Shown: positions 1-11,231 of the stretch, one piece after another
How the letters are laid out: every line of letters starts with the position of its first letter
Position numbering within the stretch: the stretch's first letter is position 1
Assembly: GCA_963377175.1 (NCBI GenBank)
Contig: CAUJNA010001857.1
Coordinates: 20,295 to 84,294 of the forward strand
DNA: 64,000 bases
Source: Effrenium voratum
Taxonomy: Eukaryota > Sar > Dinophyceae > Suessiales > Symbiodiniaceae
Direction of reading: 5' to 3'
Notes under the pieces: model-generated
Seen by the model: the letters and a program-made list of their open reading frames with translations, nothing else
Told to the model about the DNA's origin: nothing
Database searches by the model: none
Program-made: the position numbers and the translations under genes

Positions 1-600
1 AGCGAGACGCAGCGATCGGCGCCTCATCGATCCGCGAGCCGAGCATGTGTCGCAGGTACCTGGCACGATCAGAGCGACTGTCGAATGAATGCACCCGGCC
101 CTGGCCACTCGGGGTGGGCGCGCGCCTGGCCCGGCGCGAGCGAGCGGCGCGACGATCGAGCCGAGGCCCCGGCCCGACACGATATCCAGCATATATACCT
201 GGCGCGAGCGAGCGGCGAACGACGATACGAAAACCATGCTGCAGCCCAGGCCGCGCGTGATCGGCCAGCCAGCCAGCCAGGATCTCGCCTGGCCGGTGCG
301 CAAGAGCGCCGAGCGATCGATCGAAGCATATAGCGCGCCCCGGCCCGCGCGCGGCAGCCGGCGTGGCGCGATGCAGGGCGCCATCCCGACACCTGCAGCG
401 AGGCATGCGACTCATGCAGCTTAAGCTGATGTGTGCCAGCAAGCAATATTGCCCGAGAGCCTTGCCGGCACGTGGCTATATACACGCCTGAGGCAGTTAA
501 CGCTGGATCCACACTCGGGCATGTGAGGGCCGGCCTCTTAGCTCACGCATGCAACAAGGCCCGCGATCGGGGACCTGCAGCCAGGCCATATAATTGAGTA
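1..600. other. GC-rich spacer, no gene seen
   Basis: Very GC-rich sequence with short direct repeats; a block reading GGCGCGAGCGAGCGGCG followed by ACGA-rich sequence occurs at about 133 and 200. Open frames here run on both strands simultaneously and share no recognisable domain, so I call none of them. It lies 3' of the minus-strand gene ending at 636. Confidence 0.4.
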
Positions 601-635
601 ACGTTAGGCAGGTGTGAGCGCGGCCGGCCTATGAG

Positions 636-3600
636 TTAAGGCTGTCGCCGCGCGCGAAACATCGCCCGCAGTCCGATCAGGTATCGGCTGAGGATCGATC
701 GAGGCGCGGTGCGGCGATGCACCTTGCGGGCGCGCAGCATCAGGGACTTGACCCAGTCTTCGTCCATCCAAGTGGCGTGGACTACCGGGTTTTTTGCGGT
801 GACCCGGAGCTCATCAATGACATGCGTCAGCACATGAAACTTTGGCCGAATATTCCACAGCTTAAAGCTGCACCAATTACTGTAGGCCTGATGGAGCAGG
901 AGGTGCTGCTGCTGCCAGAGGCTGCCAATCTGAACAGCCTGTTCCACCTCCGACTGGGTGAGCCACACACCGCGGCTGCGGCACTCATGTAAGTGCGCCA
1001 CGAAGTTGTCGGCCGCCCAGAGCACGATCTTGATCCGGTCATCACACTGCACACCTGGAAGGCCCACATAGTGGACCAAGAACTGCAAGAAGACAGTCAG
1101 GTGCCAAGCTTTGCCTGTGAAGTGCACGTACTTGCCAGTGTGCAGGCACAGTCTTTGGACAGTGAGTTTCCACCTGCGTGGGAGAGGCCGGCCTGACACG
1201 TTGCGCGCGTGCTGCTGGACCAAGCGGGTGGCCTCCGCGAGGCGCTCTTTTGCCTATGCTGGCCGCAATATATAGAATGGACGCACATTTATCGGACGCA
1301 ATGGATCGAGGGCAAACCAAAAAACACGCATGTCTGCAACGATTGCGGCCAAAGCGCGTTGTTGCCTGCAAACTGGCCAGTCCGCAAAAGGACGACAAAC
1401 GCCGATGAGGCGATGTCCCTGCCAACCCCCAGATGGAAAGCGTGGAGAAGATCCACACTCAGCCATCTTGCATCAACTCCGCGAAGGTGACAAATCTCAG
1501 GCTGCACGCTCCATGGAAGTAGGACTGGCGCCGCCGCAGCTCTCCACGCAGCACCTGCAGAGACATCGGTGTAGGGGCAGTCCAGGGACTTGGAAGCAAA
1601 GCAGCCTGGCCTGAAGCAGATGCGATTGGTGCCTGGGTGGCGCTCCAAATTCGCGCACTGCGCCATGAATTTCCAGTCGCCTTTGATGGTCACGACCTGA
1701 GCGCACTGCCAGCGGTTCAGCGAGCGAACTACTATCTTCAGCAAGGCCTGCAGCGTCATATTGATTCCGCTGGTGTTGACGTAGTACCTCGTCGCTGGCA
1801 TGAGCGCGATGACAAAGCGGCTTAAGGCCTGATCAGTGTAGAAAGGGCTGCACTCGCACGTCCAGCTTATAGCCATGTAGCTGTCCTGCTCGTAGAACTG
1901 GCCTTCGTCGCCGTACAACTGGATGCCGAGCGCGTCCTCCAAGGTGCAGCAGGGGCGTGGAATTCCGCAGCGCTCCTGTGCCCGCCAGTACTGCTCGTCT
2001 GTGCGGCCAAAGAGGTCGCGGTGGCCAGCTTCAACGATCGCTTCAGCCTCGTGACCGATCAAATAACATGCATGGGCCAAGGTGTGACCAGGCCAAGGTG
2101 TGAACGCGCAAAAAACAATCTTTGCTTATATAGTGGCGCTAAGAAGCCAGGCGGTCCGGCTCAAGCACAGGCCACAGGGCTAGCTCGAGCTCGCCAGACT
2201 CTTCATCCAGCATCGGCAGGTGGTGCCAGCTGATGACATCACGAACGGCAAGGTCCCGCCTTACAAGCATCTGGTACGCCCGGGCATCTGCAGTGGCTGT
2301 AGACCTTGAATACTAGGCACGCATCTCAAACAATTCGACGATGCAAAAATCTGAGGTCTGGGCGTCCACACAGACAAGCTATAAGCCCTTCCCACACGAG
2401 AGGCGCTGGCCAAGGTGGAGCGCCCAGCACCAACTTCAGCGGCGAGGCTGGCCAGGAATTACATAAGAATTGTATGACCGTGCTGCCACACACGTGCGTC
2501 GTCAACTTGCTGCCTGACTGCTGCAGCTGAATCTTGAGGCCTGGTACCTGCGGCCGGGGAGCTCGCAAGCGCGCAAATATGCAAGCGACAGCTCAAGTGC
2601 GCGCGCCCATGTTTCCACCACGCAGGCTGTCGCACGTGTCCTACCTTGAGCGGCGGGATGATCACCCCGCGGCTCAGCGACAAGCTAAAACCCCTTAAGT
2701 GCCACGCGGGATCATCCCGTGGCACTTTCGCCATTGGCACACGCAGGTGCAATGGCCCCCGAGGCTCAGCTGCAATCAGCTGTCGCCATACCCCCTGCAA
2801 CGCAACACATGAAGCAAGCGCAAAAGAAACTGAGCCCCGGGCGGAAGCGCAAAAAAACTGAGGGCCGGACTTGCGAAGCTCACGAAGCATCGCAGCAACC
2901 TGCGCCTTCTTGACACGCGTGTCCAGCACCTGCTCGAGGCGCCGAAAGACACACGCATGCGCATGTGCAGAGGCCCAGGCCATCTCCTGCGTCGTCTTCA
3001 AGGCCGACTGGAAGCCGGCATCATCAGAGATGCTGGAGCACCTGCGCGGCAGGCCAAACAATGTGTGCAAACAATTTTTGAAGGCAGCCAAGGAGCTTGG
3101 TGAACAGACCAGAGAGCTGCTTGGAGAGGCCCTGCAGCTGCTTCACGTCTTCAGCAAAGCGGGGCAGGTCCTTGCAGTCCATCAACAGGCCGTTCAGGCT
3201 GTTCACCTCCTTTTTGATCTCCGCGCCTACACGCACAGGAGATTGCAAAAATAACTGGAGCGTGCAGCTGAGGGCCACACGCAAGGCCAGCGTCTTGTCC
3301 TCAAGCGTCTTGCCATTGGCGAGCTTGAGGCTCAGACCTTTGGCCGAGGACGGCGCGGAGCCGTTCTTGCGGGCCCCTGCCTTCGCCTTTGGTTTGGGAG
3401 CTGGCGCTGGGTCGTTTGCTGACCCCCGACTGTGGCCCACTTGCGCCAGCAGCGCTTGCGCGTCAGGCACTGCCACCGTGGACCTGCTCACCGAGGAGCA
3501 GAGCGCAGAGAGCGCCGCCTGGCCGTGCACCCGGCCGTCACACTGGCTTTGACCGTGCTTGTGTCGCGGGCGGTCTTGACCAGCTTTTTGGTGCACCAGA

Positions 3601-5006
3601 ACCGCATGCTCTCATAGTCGTTGGGGGCATCCGCGTCAGGCAGACCGCCCTTTGCCGTCACTGCGGCTATCTTTGCCCTAAGTTGGGTCAGGGCAAGCGC
3701 ACGAAGCTGACGAATTGACACAATAATGTGCATGGAATGCCAATTGATATCTGGCCAGGGCGCTCGGAGAACCCTGCCTCGCGCATCCGGCCTCGAGGTC
3801 TTGCAGGTTCTCGCCAGCGCTCAGGAACTTGCGCAAGAGCTCCCGCTTGTCCTGGGCGGTCCCGTTGAACGCTTGCGCGATGTTCGGGAAGTCCAAGGGC
3901 CTGCGCGCTGCACGAGTCAGGCGCATCCACTGGCCCTTATAGTTGGTCGAGTTGACCTCGACCTCGTCAAGGCCAAGCGTCGACTCCGCGCTTGCAGTCG
4001 ACTCAGCCGCGGGCGTGGTCTGCTCGCTCGGCGGCGACTGGGCGGTAGCCTTCGCAGCAGCCTTGGTGGCTGCGGGGCTCGGCGCTGCCTTGGCAGCAGG
4101 GCCCTCAGTGGGAGGAGGCGGCGCAGTGCGGGCAGCCTTGCACTTGGCGCGGCCAGGCTTCAGGAGGGCTGGCTTGTTCACCTCAGGTGCACTGATAACA
4201 GTCATGCCTGTATTTTTTTTGGGTGCAGACAGCGGCCTGCTTGTCCGCATCCTCCTGCTTCCAGCGTCGAAGCCTTGGTCTAATTAAAGGGGTGCATGAC
4301 TGCGACCCCCTAGATCGCAGACAAGGGACATCTTTGCAGCAGCCTCCAGCTCGTCTGGGTCCATGCCGTTGAAGGCCTTTGCGGCCTCCGGCTCCATCTG
4401 CGCAAGCAGCATCTGCTGGCCACGGGCCAGGGTCTGCAAGGACCTACAGGCAAAGCGCAATGCAACAGTGAAACGCAACAAGCTGAGTCCCCGGCTGCAG
4501 GCTGGGCAAGCTTCCGACCTAGAAACAAACGGGAGACAAAAGACTTTCTCGATTTGCGCGCAACATATTTTTAAGCGAGCCGCCGCCTCCTGAGACGCGG
4601 AGTCCTCCAGGGCGAGCTGCGCATCAGCAGCCTTGCGAGCAGCAACAACACGTGCCGCCTCATGCGCGCCAGCCTCCAGATCCGCCAAGGCCTCTGCTTC
4701 CGAGTCGACCTCGACGTCGGCCACCTCGTCCTGCTGGGTGTCGAGGTCCTCGGGCTGGCGGTCCGGGAGGGTGTCTGCAGTGTCGACGGCCTCGCCAGCC
4801 TTGCGCTTGCGCGCGCACTTCGGGGCAGACTCGCCGTCCGCGAGCTCCTTCTCGAGGTCCTGCTCCAGCTTAAGCTGCTGCAGAAGCTCCTTGGCCTCTC
4901 GTTGAGAGATGCCGCAGGCAGCAGCAAGCTTCTTGCAGCCGGGCAAGCGTCCACCGTTGGCCGCTCGGAGCTCCTCCAGCTGGACGCTGAGGCTGTCCAC
5001 GTCCAT
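636..5006 (-). CDS. Multi-exon gene of a dinoflagellate-expanded family, function unknown
   Basis: I infer one minus-strand gene read from ATG at 5006 to a stop at 636. The first exon (about 5006-4575) is acidic and begins MDVDSLSVQLEEL. A second block (about 4444-4325) contains MDPDELEAAAKM and follows an acceptor-like CTGTAG at 4445. Further blocks lie at 4250-3775 (Ala/Pro-rich linker, then LDFPNIAQAF and KRELLRKFLSAGENLQ), 3720-3490, 3490-3060 and 3000-2870. At 2280-2150 there is SWHHLPMLDEESGELELALW, and at 2085-1298 SVDLLHAFHLGVGRDIASSA. The last exon (1253-636) includes WNIRPKFHVLTHV, NPVVHATWMDEDW and RSILSRYLIG. The 1298/1253 join fits a 44-bp GT-AG intron that restores a continuous frame. 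This order of modules recurs in dinoflagellate proteomes as I remember them; no biochemical role is known to me. Several middle exon boundaries are unresolved and the gene may be degraded. Whether it is a host gene or part of a mobile element is open. Confidence 0.55.
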
Positions 5007-5156
5007 GGCCAGGCTTGGGTGCGGCACAGGGGCCGGCGAGCACGTGAGCAGCTAAACGTGCTGCTGATCGCAAACACGTGTGAAATGATGATCTGTGCAA
5101 TGTGGGCGAACACATGCCCCATGGATCTCGATGTATTGGGGGCGAACACGTCCCCG

Positions 5157-5264
5157 CCCCCGATCAGCGGGAAAACCCTCCCTGTGCAGTGTGTGCGAGT
5201 AGGCGCCCCGCGGGCGCGTGAAAATTCACGCTTTTTCACGGGGTTTTCCCGCTGATTGGGGGGG
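5157..5264. repeat. 24-bp inverted repeat with ~60 bp loop
   Basis: The left arm near 5157-5180 reads CCGATCAGCGGGAAAACCC. The right arm near 5240-5264 is its near-perfect reverse complement (GGGTTTTCCCGCTGATTGG). The loop and right flank repeat CACGCTTTTTCACG-type words. It sits about 150 bp upstream of the minus-strand start at 5006, so a regulatory or foldback-element role is possible. Confidence 0.6.
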
Positions 5265-5499
5265 TTTTCACGCTGAAATCTCGCTTTTTCACGCCACCGC
5301 CGTTGGTGGCTCCGAAGCCCGAGCAAGGACCAGTTCGACTGCAGAGCGAACTGCTTCTGCCCAGCGCGAAGGGCTGTGCAAATTCTTCGATCTACTCAGA
5401 TACCGGATCACGGATACCAGATCGGCCTGAGCAAACAGGTGGCCAGATTGACATATATGACGCCAAAGGCATTCAAGAGCCGCAGACCCACACAAAGCA

Positions 5500-5860
5500 G
5501 GCGTGCTGAATCTTGGACCCTCTGGTGGCCAGCATAGAGGCCAAAGTGATACATACTGGCACTCATATCGAAGCAAAAAGCAGTGAGGCAGGAGCCGGGT
5601 GAACTGCCTTCGAAGGGCCAACTGGGATCAGTACTAGCCCACAAAAAAGGATGCAGCCCCAGGCGAGCGAGCAACTGATGAGTACTGCCCTTCATTTAAA
5701 AAAAACAGGCAAGGGCCAAGTGAATCTCGTGCAGGCGATAGCCATGAATACAGTCACTCATATCGAAACAAAAAGCACGGAGGAAGGGGCCGGGTGAACG
5801 ATGAGCACTGGCCAGCGCAGAGGGCAGAGCGATGAGTACTGGCTCGCAAATGGAAACAAA
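5500..5860. repeat. Imperfect ~195-bp direct duplication
   Basis: The block containing ACTCATATCGAAGCAAAAAGC and GCCGGGTGAAC near 5561-5603 recurs near 5756-5798 as ACTCATATCGAAACAAAAAGC and GCCGGGTGAAC. Surrounding words (GAGTACTG, CCAGCGCAG) also recur. The stretch 5265-6040 shows no gene I can support. Confidence 0.5.
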
Positions 5861-6104
5861 CGCAGGGCCAAAAAGATGTGAACTAGCCCACACATGGAAA
5901 AATACCAGGGAAGCAGGGCTTCAAACTCTGGAAGCAGGGGACCTTAAGGCGGGCAGAACTGGCAAAAAAACCGGGGAAGCGTCTGGTGAATCTGGATCTA
6001 CAAAAAGGCGAGCCAGATGGATACGATACACAATACTACTTAAAGACACGCAAAAAACAAAAAGCACCAATCTGAGGCCGCAGCGTCCTCACACAGACTG
6101 ACCT

Positions 6105-7420
6105 TGGACCAGTCGATGTCCTGCAAGGAGAGGCACTTCACAGCAAATGTGCGCCAAAAGGCCTGGAAGAGCTCGAAGTCGGATTTGCCGAGGTCAACCT
6201 TCACGGGCATGTCAGGCAAGGCCTGAGTCACATGCAAGGGCAGGCGCACCTGCAAGAAGCACCGCGTTAAGGGCCCTGCAGGCCACTCAGGCGCCTGAGC
6301 TTCACGAAGCAGGGCCGCCAGATGAGCGCCCAATCGCTCAGGGTATGTCCTGGGCACGCGCGCCCGCCAAAGCACCAAAAAAATGTTTGCATCTATGCAG
6401 CTGGCTTTGCTTCAAGCGCGGCGTGCCAGAGTAGCCGGCAGTTCCATCTGGCTTCCTGTACTTCTTGGTGAGTGGCGGGCCGCCAAAGAGATCCAGCTGC
6501 TCCCGGGAAAGGTGGCCTGATGCAATATGCAGGCGCTTCACAAGCTCTCGGTCGTTGGACCACATAGCGTGGCGTTTGGGGGTGCATCTGCCAGCGTCCC
6601 CGTACGCGCCGCCCCAAATGCCACAGGAATGCACCTGACAAGCAAAGTGGATTGGCATCAACCAAGAAACGCATGCGCCCGAGTCCTTGTGATCCTCGAA
6701 GAGCTTTGCCACAGCAGGGTGATGAGGGAGAGCGCTTCCAGCTGGCTGCTCCATCAGCCACCTACCCACAAAAAAAAAATGCGAGCGCGTGCGCTCACAG
6801 GCCTGCCCTTCGAAGCTGCGATGTAGCGAAGCAGTAAGCCCACACGAGCAGCCAGGCAGTTGCCTGTTTTCACAAACTGAAAGCCGCGGTTTCCTTCCGG
6901 AAACAAAAGCGACCTTCCGTGGTTGGCAGCAGCCCTGCCAGCACGCGTGAGACGCAGCCACATGTTGCAAGCAGAGGCGCTGAGTTGCTGAGGGCCGGGC
7001 GGAGCGCAAAAGCTGTTGCAGCAAATGGCCACCAAGTGCAAGGAGCCCGGCTTGCTCCGCGCAATGGCCAGCAAGGCTAGCCTCAGAACTCAGGCAGCCC
7101 ACTACAGCCATGAAAAGCCCCTTGCCGGCGAGTTTCGCAAAGCCAGCCGAGGCAGTGAAGTCCATGGCGCGCCCGTCATCTAGCAAGATGTCCAGGGACG
7201 CACCTGCGAAGCCATTGGCTCTGAGCTGGGCGCTGACACGAGCAGCGCCACAAAAGTACTCCACGAAGTCGTTGACCTGGGCAAGAAAAGGTGAGAAAAC
7301 ACAAGGGTGCGGGCCGGGCACCTGGGCGCTGCTCTGAACGGCGCTATTGTGCAACAAAAGGAGCACCGCGAGAACCAACATCTCCGGGCAGGCCGCGGCC
7401 AGCATTTCAGCAACGACCAT
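6105..7420 (-). CDS. Methyltransferase-like protein of a dinoflagellate-expanded family
   Basis: The start at 7420 opens a hydrophobic N terminus (MVVAEMLAAACPEMLVLAVL). A 45-bp GT-AG intron (7321-7277) follows, bounded on both sides by CAG|GT. The next exon gives VEYFCGAARVSAQLRANGF and SLDI, resembling motif I of C5-type DNA methyltransferases (F-C/A-G-x-G, then an acidic residue at the next strand end). A further exon (about 7065-6845) gives LHLVAICCNSFCAPP in the position of the PC motif. A following exon (about 6775 down) gives WLMEQPAGSALPHHP in the position of the ENV/ENP motif. Later exons give GAYGDAGRCTPKRHAMW, LFGGPPLTKKY and a C-terminal part ending near DIDWSKV. The expected catalytic PCQ is AICC here, so activity is doubtful. 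Family membership is from memory; the methyltransferase relation is my inference. Exon edges after 7130 are approximate and the true 3' end is unclear. Confidence 0.5.
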
Positions 7421-7568
7421 TGCGACAGCACGCGGGCCCCCGACAGTACGTGAGCCCTGACAGGGCTGCAGCCAGAAATGCGAGATCGAACGCGCTAATT
7501 CGCGCATGACGTGTCTGGGCTGAGTTCCGCCCGACCCCATGGACCGAAATCCATCCCCAAGCTTTGCC

Positions 7569-8770
7569 TCAGGCAAAGCGCCGCCGCTTGAGCTCTTTCT
7601 CGCTCAAGGTTGTGAGAAACAGCGCCCGTTCCGAGCTGAGCATCCACGCCTTCGTGGCCTCTGCGAAGGTGTTGCCAGCGGACCGGCGTCGACTCACAAA
7701 AGCCGACTTGAGCTGCTGGAACTCTTTGGGTTTGTAGACAGCTTCCCCGGCTGCAGCAAGGCCCAACTGCTTCTCGAGGTCCTCGTCGGCCTTGAGCTTG
7801 GCCGCCGCAGACTTCTTCTGCTTCTGGGCCGCCTTCTTTGCAGGTGGCTTGGTTGCAGCTTTGGGCACTGCGGGCTTGGCAGGCGACTTGGCCTTGCGTT
7901 TGCCCTCGGGCGCCGTGCTGACGGGCTCGGCAGGCGGCAGCGAGCAGCTGAGCTTGCTCAGAGCACTTAGCACATGCTCGGGCACACTGTGGCGGCCAGG
8001 GCTGCCAGTGCGTGGCCCCTTTTCAGGCTTGAGCGCCTGCTGGCGAGGTTGTGCGTGCACAGGCTGCGCAGGTTGCGTCTTGAGCGCCTCGATCTTCTGC
8101 TTAAGCACTGCCCACGGGTCGAACACCTCAAGGCAGCCCGGCACAGCTGCCGGAGACGTTACCTGCGCGGGTGGCGGCGTCGAGCTCGAGGACGGGCAGC
8201 AGGTTGAGGGAGATCCCAGGCACAGGTCCTGCAAGCGCTCCTTCAGACTTTGCAAAGCCCCTGTTTTTGAAGCACCCGGCGACTCGTACACCAGTCGCTT
8301 AAACTTCTGGCAGACTTTGCGCGCGCCGTAGGCCATTCGACTTGCCCACTTCGCCAGGGCCTGCTGGCTTATCCCGGACGGGGCAAGCTTCTGCGCGTCG
8401 TAGAACTCAAGAATGGCTTTCGCCAGAACCAGTTCTGAGAGCCGCGCCTTGGGCGTCACCGTGAGGATCGCCGCTATCACCTGACAATGGTCGACAAGAC
8501 GCACGCTTAACACGCACGCAACGCAGCTGAAGTGGCCGCCTCCGTGTTGGCTTCAACGTCCTTGCGCGTGGGCTCGGCCTGCTCGAACAAGCCTTCGGAG
8601 TGGGCCACGACGAAGCTGAAGCCGGCCTGGCGAAACAATCCGAACACATGCATGCGCGTGAATTCGTGCAGGCGCAGCCGGCGCCTCTCTCAGAGCCGCC
8701 ACCTTAGCAAACTCTGCAGCGTAGCGGCTGACCACCTCCGGCTCATCCTCGACCAGCTTCAGCTGGCTGC
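7569..8770 (-). CDS. Lysine-rich hypothetical protein, dinoflagellate-expanded family
   Basis: The main block (8480-7569) starts after an acceptor CCATTGTCAG and reads VIAAILTVTPKARLSELVLA, then KAILEFYDAQKL, a conserved-looking helical segment, a Pro/Gln linker, a Lys/Ala-rich stretch (KAATKPPAKKAAQKQKKSAA) and a basic C terminus KELKRRRFA with a stop at 7569. Upstream exons fit at about 8650-8510 (FSFVVAHSEGLFEQAEPTRK) and 8770-8690 (LVEDEPEVVSRYAAEF). The intron between them and the main block is about 40 bp and seems to use a GC- or GT-type donor near 8517. The ATG was not located with confidence. The gene ends just upstream of the methyltransferase-like gene, in the same direction. The basic low-complexity C-terminal half suggests nucleic-acid or chromatin contact, but that is inference only. 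Confidence 0.5.
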
Positions 8771-9229
8771 AGGATCCACACGATCGCCGAGCCGGGACAG
8801 CTGGGTCGTGTGCAAAATGAAAACTGCAATAGCTAAATTTGCGAATGACACACGCGCAGCTCAACACGTGGCGCACTGGGCTGCAGGTCACGCCACCAGC
8901 GCCACCGCGGAGCTTGCGCCTCTGTGTAGCACAATCGGCGGCTGCTCATGCAGTCAAACAAACGAGGCCGGCACCCTAGCGCGAGGCATCTCGATCTGGC
9001 GGAAAAGGGCCTTGAAAGGCCAAGGCTCTTGCAGCTGCCCCCCCCCCTAAACCAAAAACACGAGGCCCGCGCCAGATCGACGAGCAACGCCACTCACCTG
9101 CGCAAAAAGCAGCCAGGCGAACAACGAGACGGAAAAAAAAGGGAGCCAAGGCCCGCGCCAGATCTTTGAAGACGACCCCACCTGCACGACGGCCGGCCGA
9201 CAAGACAAAGCGAAAAAAACAAAACAAAA
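8771..9229. other. Spacer without a supported gene
   Basis: GC-rich spacer. From about 9056 it holds diverged words of the minisatellite that follows (GAGGCCCGCGCCAG at 9062, then again at 9149). No coding signature was recognised. Confidence 0.3.
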
Positions 9230-9590
9230 CAAAAAACAAGGCCCCGCCAGAAGACGAAGAAGAGCACCTGCGCGAGCGAGACGAGCGACGACGACACGAG
9301 AAAAAAAAGCCAAGGCCCGCGCCAGAAGACGAGGAAGGGCACCTGCGCGAGCGAGACGAGCGACGACGAGACGAAAAAAAAAGAGAAAAAAAAAGCCAAG
9401 GCCCGCGCCAGAAGACGAGGAAGAGCACCTGCGCGAGCGAGACGAGCGACGACGAAACGAAACGAACAAAAAAAAAACAGGCCCGCGGCAGAAGGCGAGG
9501 AAGAGCACCTGCGCGAGCGAGACGGGCGACGACCGAGCGGCAACGACCGGAAAGAAAAAAATGAGGCCCGCGCCAGCGACGCCGTCGAAG
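9230..9590. repeat. 73-85 bp GC/A-tract minisatellite, about 5 copies
   Basis: Each unit has an A-run, then AAGGCCCGCGCCAGAAGACG, then CACCTGCGCGAGCGAGACG and CGACGACG. Copies start near 9237, 9310, 9393 and 9476, with a truncated one at 9560. Length differences come mainly from the A-run. On the minus strand it makes long spurious frames rich in F, S and R. Confidence 0.75.
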
Positions 9591-10083
9591 CACCGGGCTG
9601 TACCTGCGCAAGAGCGAGCTATAAGCCAGGCAAAGAGTGCTGGCAATCAAGCGGCTGATCACAAGGCGCCGGCCGCTCCCAGCCATGCGCCTCGGGTGAT
9701 CAGCAGGACGCTCGAGCACCCACGGAAGCAGATCAAGCGGAGTCAAGCGCGTGCATGCAGCCCGCGCAGAATTTTCCACTCATATCGTCGATCCGGCCGC
9801 CCGGCCAGCGCAGCGTGCACGTCACGGTACCTGGCCGGCAACAAAAAAGGATCGCTATGGTATGTAAGGGCCCGGCCGCTATGGCGACGAGCCCGAGCTG
9901 CAGCGCGCAGAGGTGAAGCCTGCGCAGGAGCAGGATGAATATAATGTGCTTTTTAAGCTTAAGGAAGTTGACAGCCTGAGCCACTGCCAGCGATGCTGCC
10001 TGCGTCGCTGCTGCTGCTGCGGCTGCGGCTGCGGCTCGGCAGCTCCTCAGATCAAGCTAATCAACCACGCAATCGCATGCAGT

Positions 10084-10860
10084 TCAAAACCACGAACGCG
10101 CAACTGAGGATCTGGCCGGGGGAGCGAGCCCTGGACGGGCCACCGGCCAAACCGCTCGCACCGGCCTCGCAAGCTGGACCGGCGGCGGACGCGCCTTAGG
10201 CTTGGCCCCAAGGCCCAGCACGCGTGGCTGCTGCTCCGGCAGCTGGTGCTGCTGCTGCTGGTGCTGCAGCTGGTGCTGCTGGTGCTGCAGCTGGTGCTGC
10301 TGCTGGTGCAGCTGGTGCTGCTGCTGGTGCTGCTGCTGCTGCTGCTGCTCTGGCCTGGGCGGCGCCTGCAGCGGTGCCTGCAGCGGCGCCTGCAGCGGCG
10401 GTTGCCGCCACTGCCAAGGCCGCGGCGGCGGCCTGGCAGGAAAACGAGTGAAACCGATCAATGGACGCACGTAGACCGCTGGGCCGCCGTCCCGAAGCTC
10501 TTCGCGAAGCTCCCGGGAGGCCTCTCAGCGGCAGGCGGCCACGTGTACCTCAAATTGCGACTAAGTCACATGGCGCAATGATGCAGCGAATCTGAGCTCC
10601 AGGCCCGCGGCCCGTGGTCCCGCCACCGGGCAGGCTCCGCACGAGCTCCTCGATCCGGCGCTCCAGATCGAGGATCTCGCGCTGGCGCGCCGCCTCGTCG
10701 CCTGCGACATGCGGATGGTCGCAGTCAATGTGCGAATGGAACACGTCGCGCCTCCGGCCGGCCGCATGCCGGCCAGCGGGCCCGAGGCTGAGCCAGTGCG
10801 GCCACGGATGCAACGGCGGCAATATTAAGCCAAGCTCATGATCATGCACGCAACACGCAT
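10084..10860 (-). CDS. Candidate Q/H-rich hypothetical protein
   Basis: On the minus strand a block at about 10800-10580 gives an acidic helical segment (ARQREILDLERRIEELVRSL) preceded by HSHIDCDHPHVAGDEA. A later block (10470-10084) gives a proline-rich stretch, a triplicated LQAP motif and then a Gln/His tract coded by the CTG/CAG-like repeat at 10236-10350. The two blocks are in compatible orientation with the neighbouring minus-strand genes. I see no catalytic domain, and the repeat could equally be non-coding, because all frames through it stay open. No start or splice site is secure. Confidence 0.28.
10236..10410. repeat. CTG/GGTGCTGCAGCT triplet-type repeat
   Basis: Alternating CTGCTG and GGTGCTGCAGCT words for about 110 bp, followed by three copies of GCGGCGCCTGCA-like sequence at 10365-10400. 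It stays open in all frames, as expected of triplet repeats. Confidence 0.75.
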
Positions 10861-11108
10861 CGATATGCACATGCGTGCTTGGATGTAAGCGCCACGCCGG
10901 CGCGGCGCAGGGCCCACAACGAAACGGATCGGCCCAATTGAGCCGTCGAAAAACGGCTCTGCAGCCGCAGCGTGTTTTTTAGCGTTTGTGTTTTGGGGGG
11001 TTGTGACTTAAGGAATTAAAGCCGCCAACCCCTAACAAAAGGCGTTACAGAATGGCAACACAACTATATCGCGGTCACTCCAAGTCTCACACTCCAAATT
11101 TGGCTTGG

Positions 11109-11216
11109 CTGCGGGGTGATCAGCACGATACGGGGGTGATCAGCACGAAACGGCGTATCACCTTGAAAACCCCCTATCACCTTGAAAACCCTCTATCACC
11201 TTCTCGCGGGGTGAAG
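11109..11216. repeat. Two adjoining short tandem arrays
   Basis: GGGGTGATCAGCACGA occurs twice (11114, 11131). CTATCACCTTGAAAACCC then repeats with the same spacing (about 11155-11207, three copies). GGTGAT and ATCACC are complementary, so the two arrays can pair with each other. The array sits just 3' of the phosphatase-like gene. Confidence 0.55.
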
Positions 11217-11231
11217 AACACGAAACACATG

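Noticed and set aside
9166..9564. 132-codon plus frame rich in K, R and E
   Set aside because: Produced by the 73-85 bp minisatellite with A-runs; the repeated unit dictates the residues.
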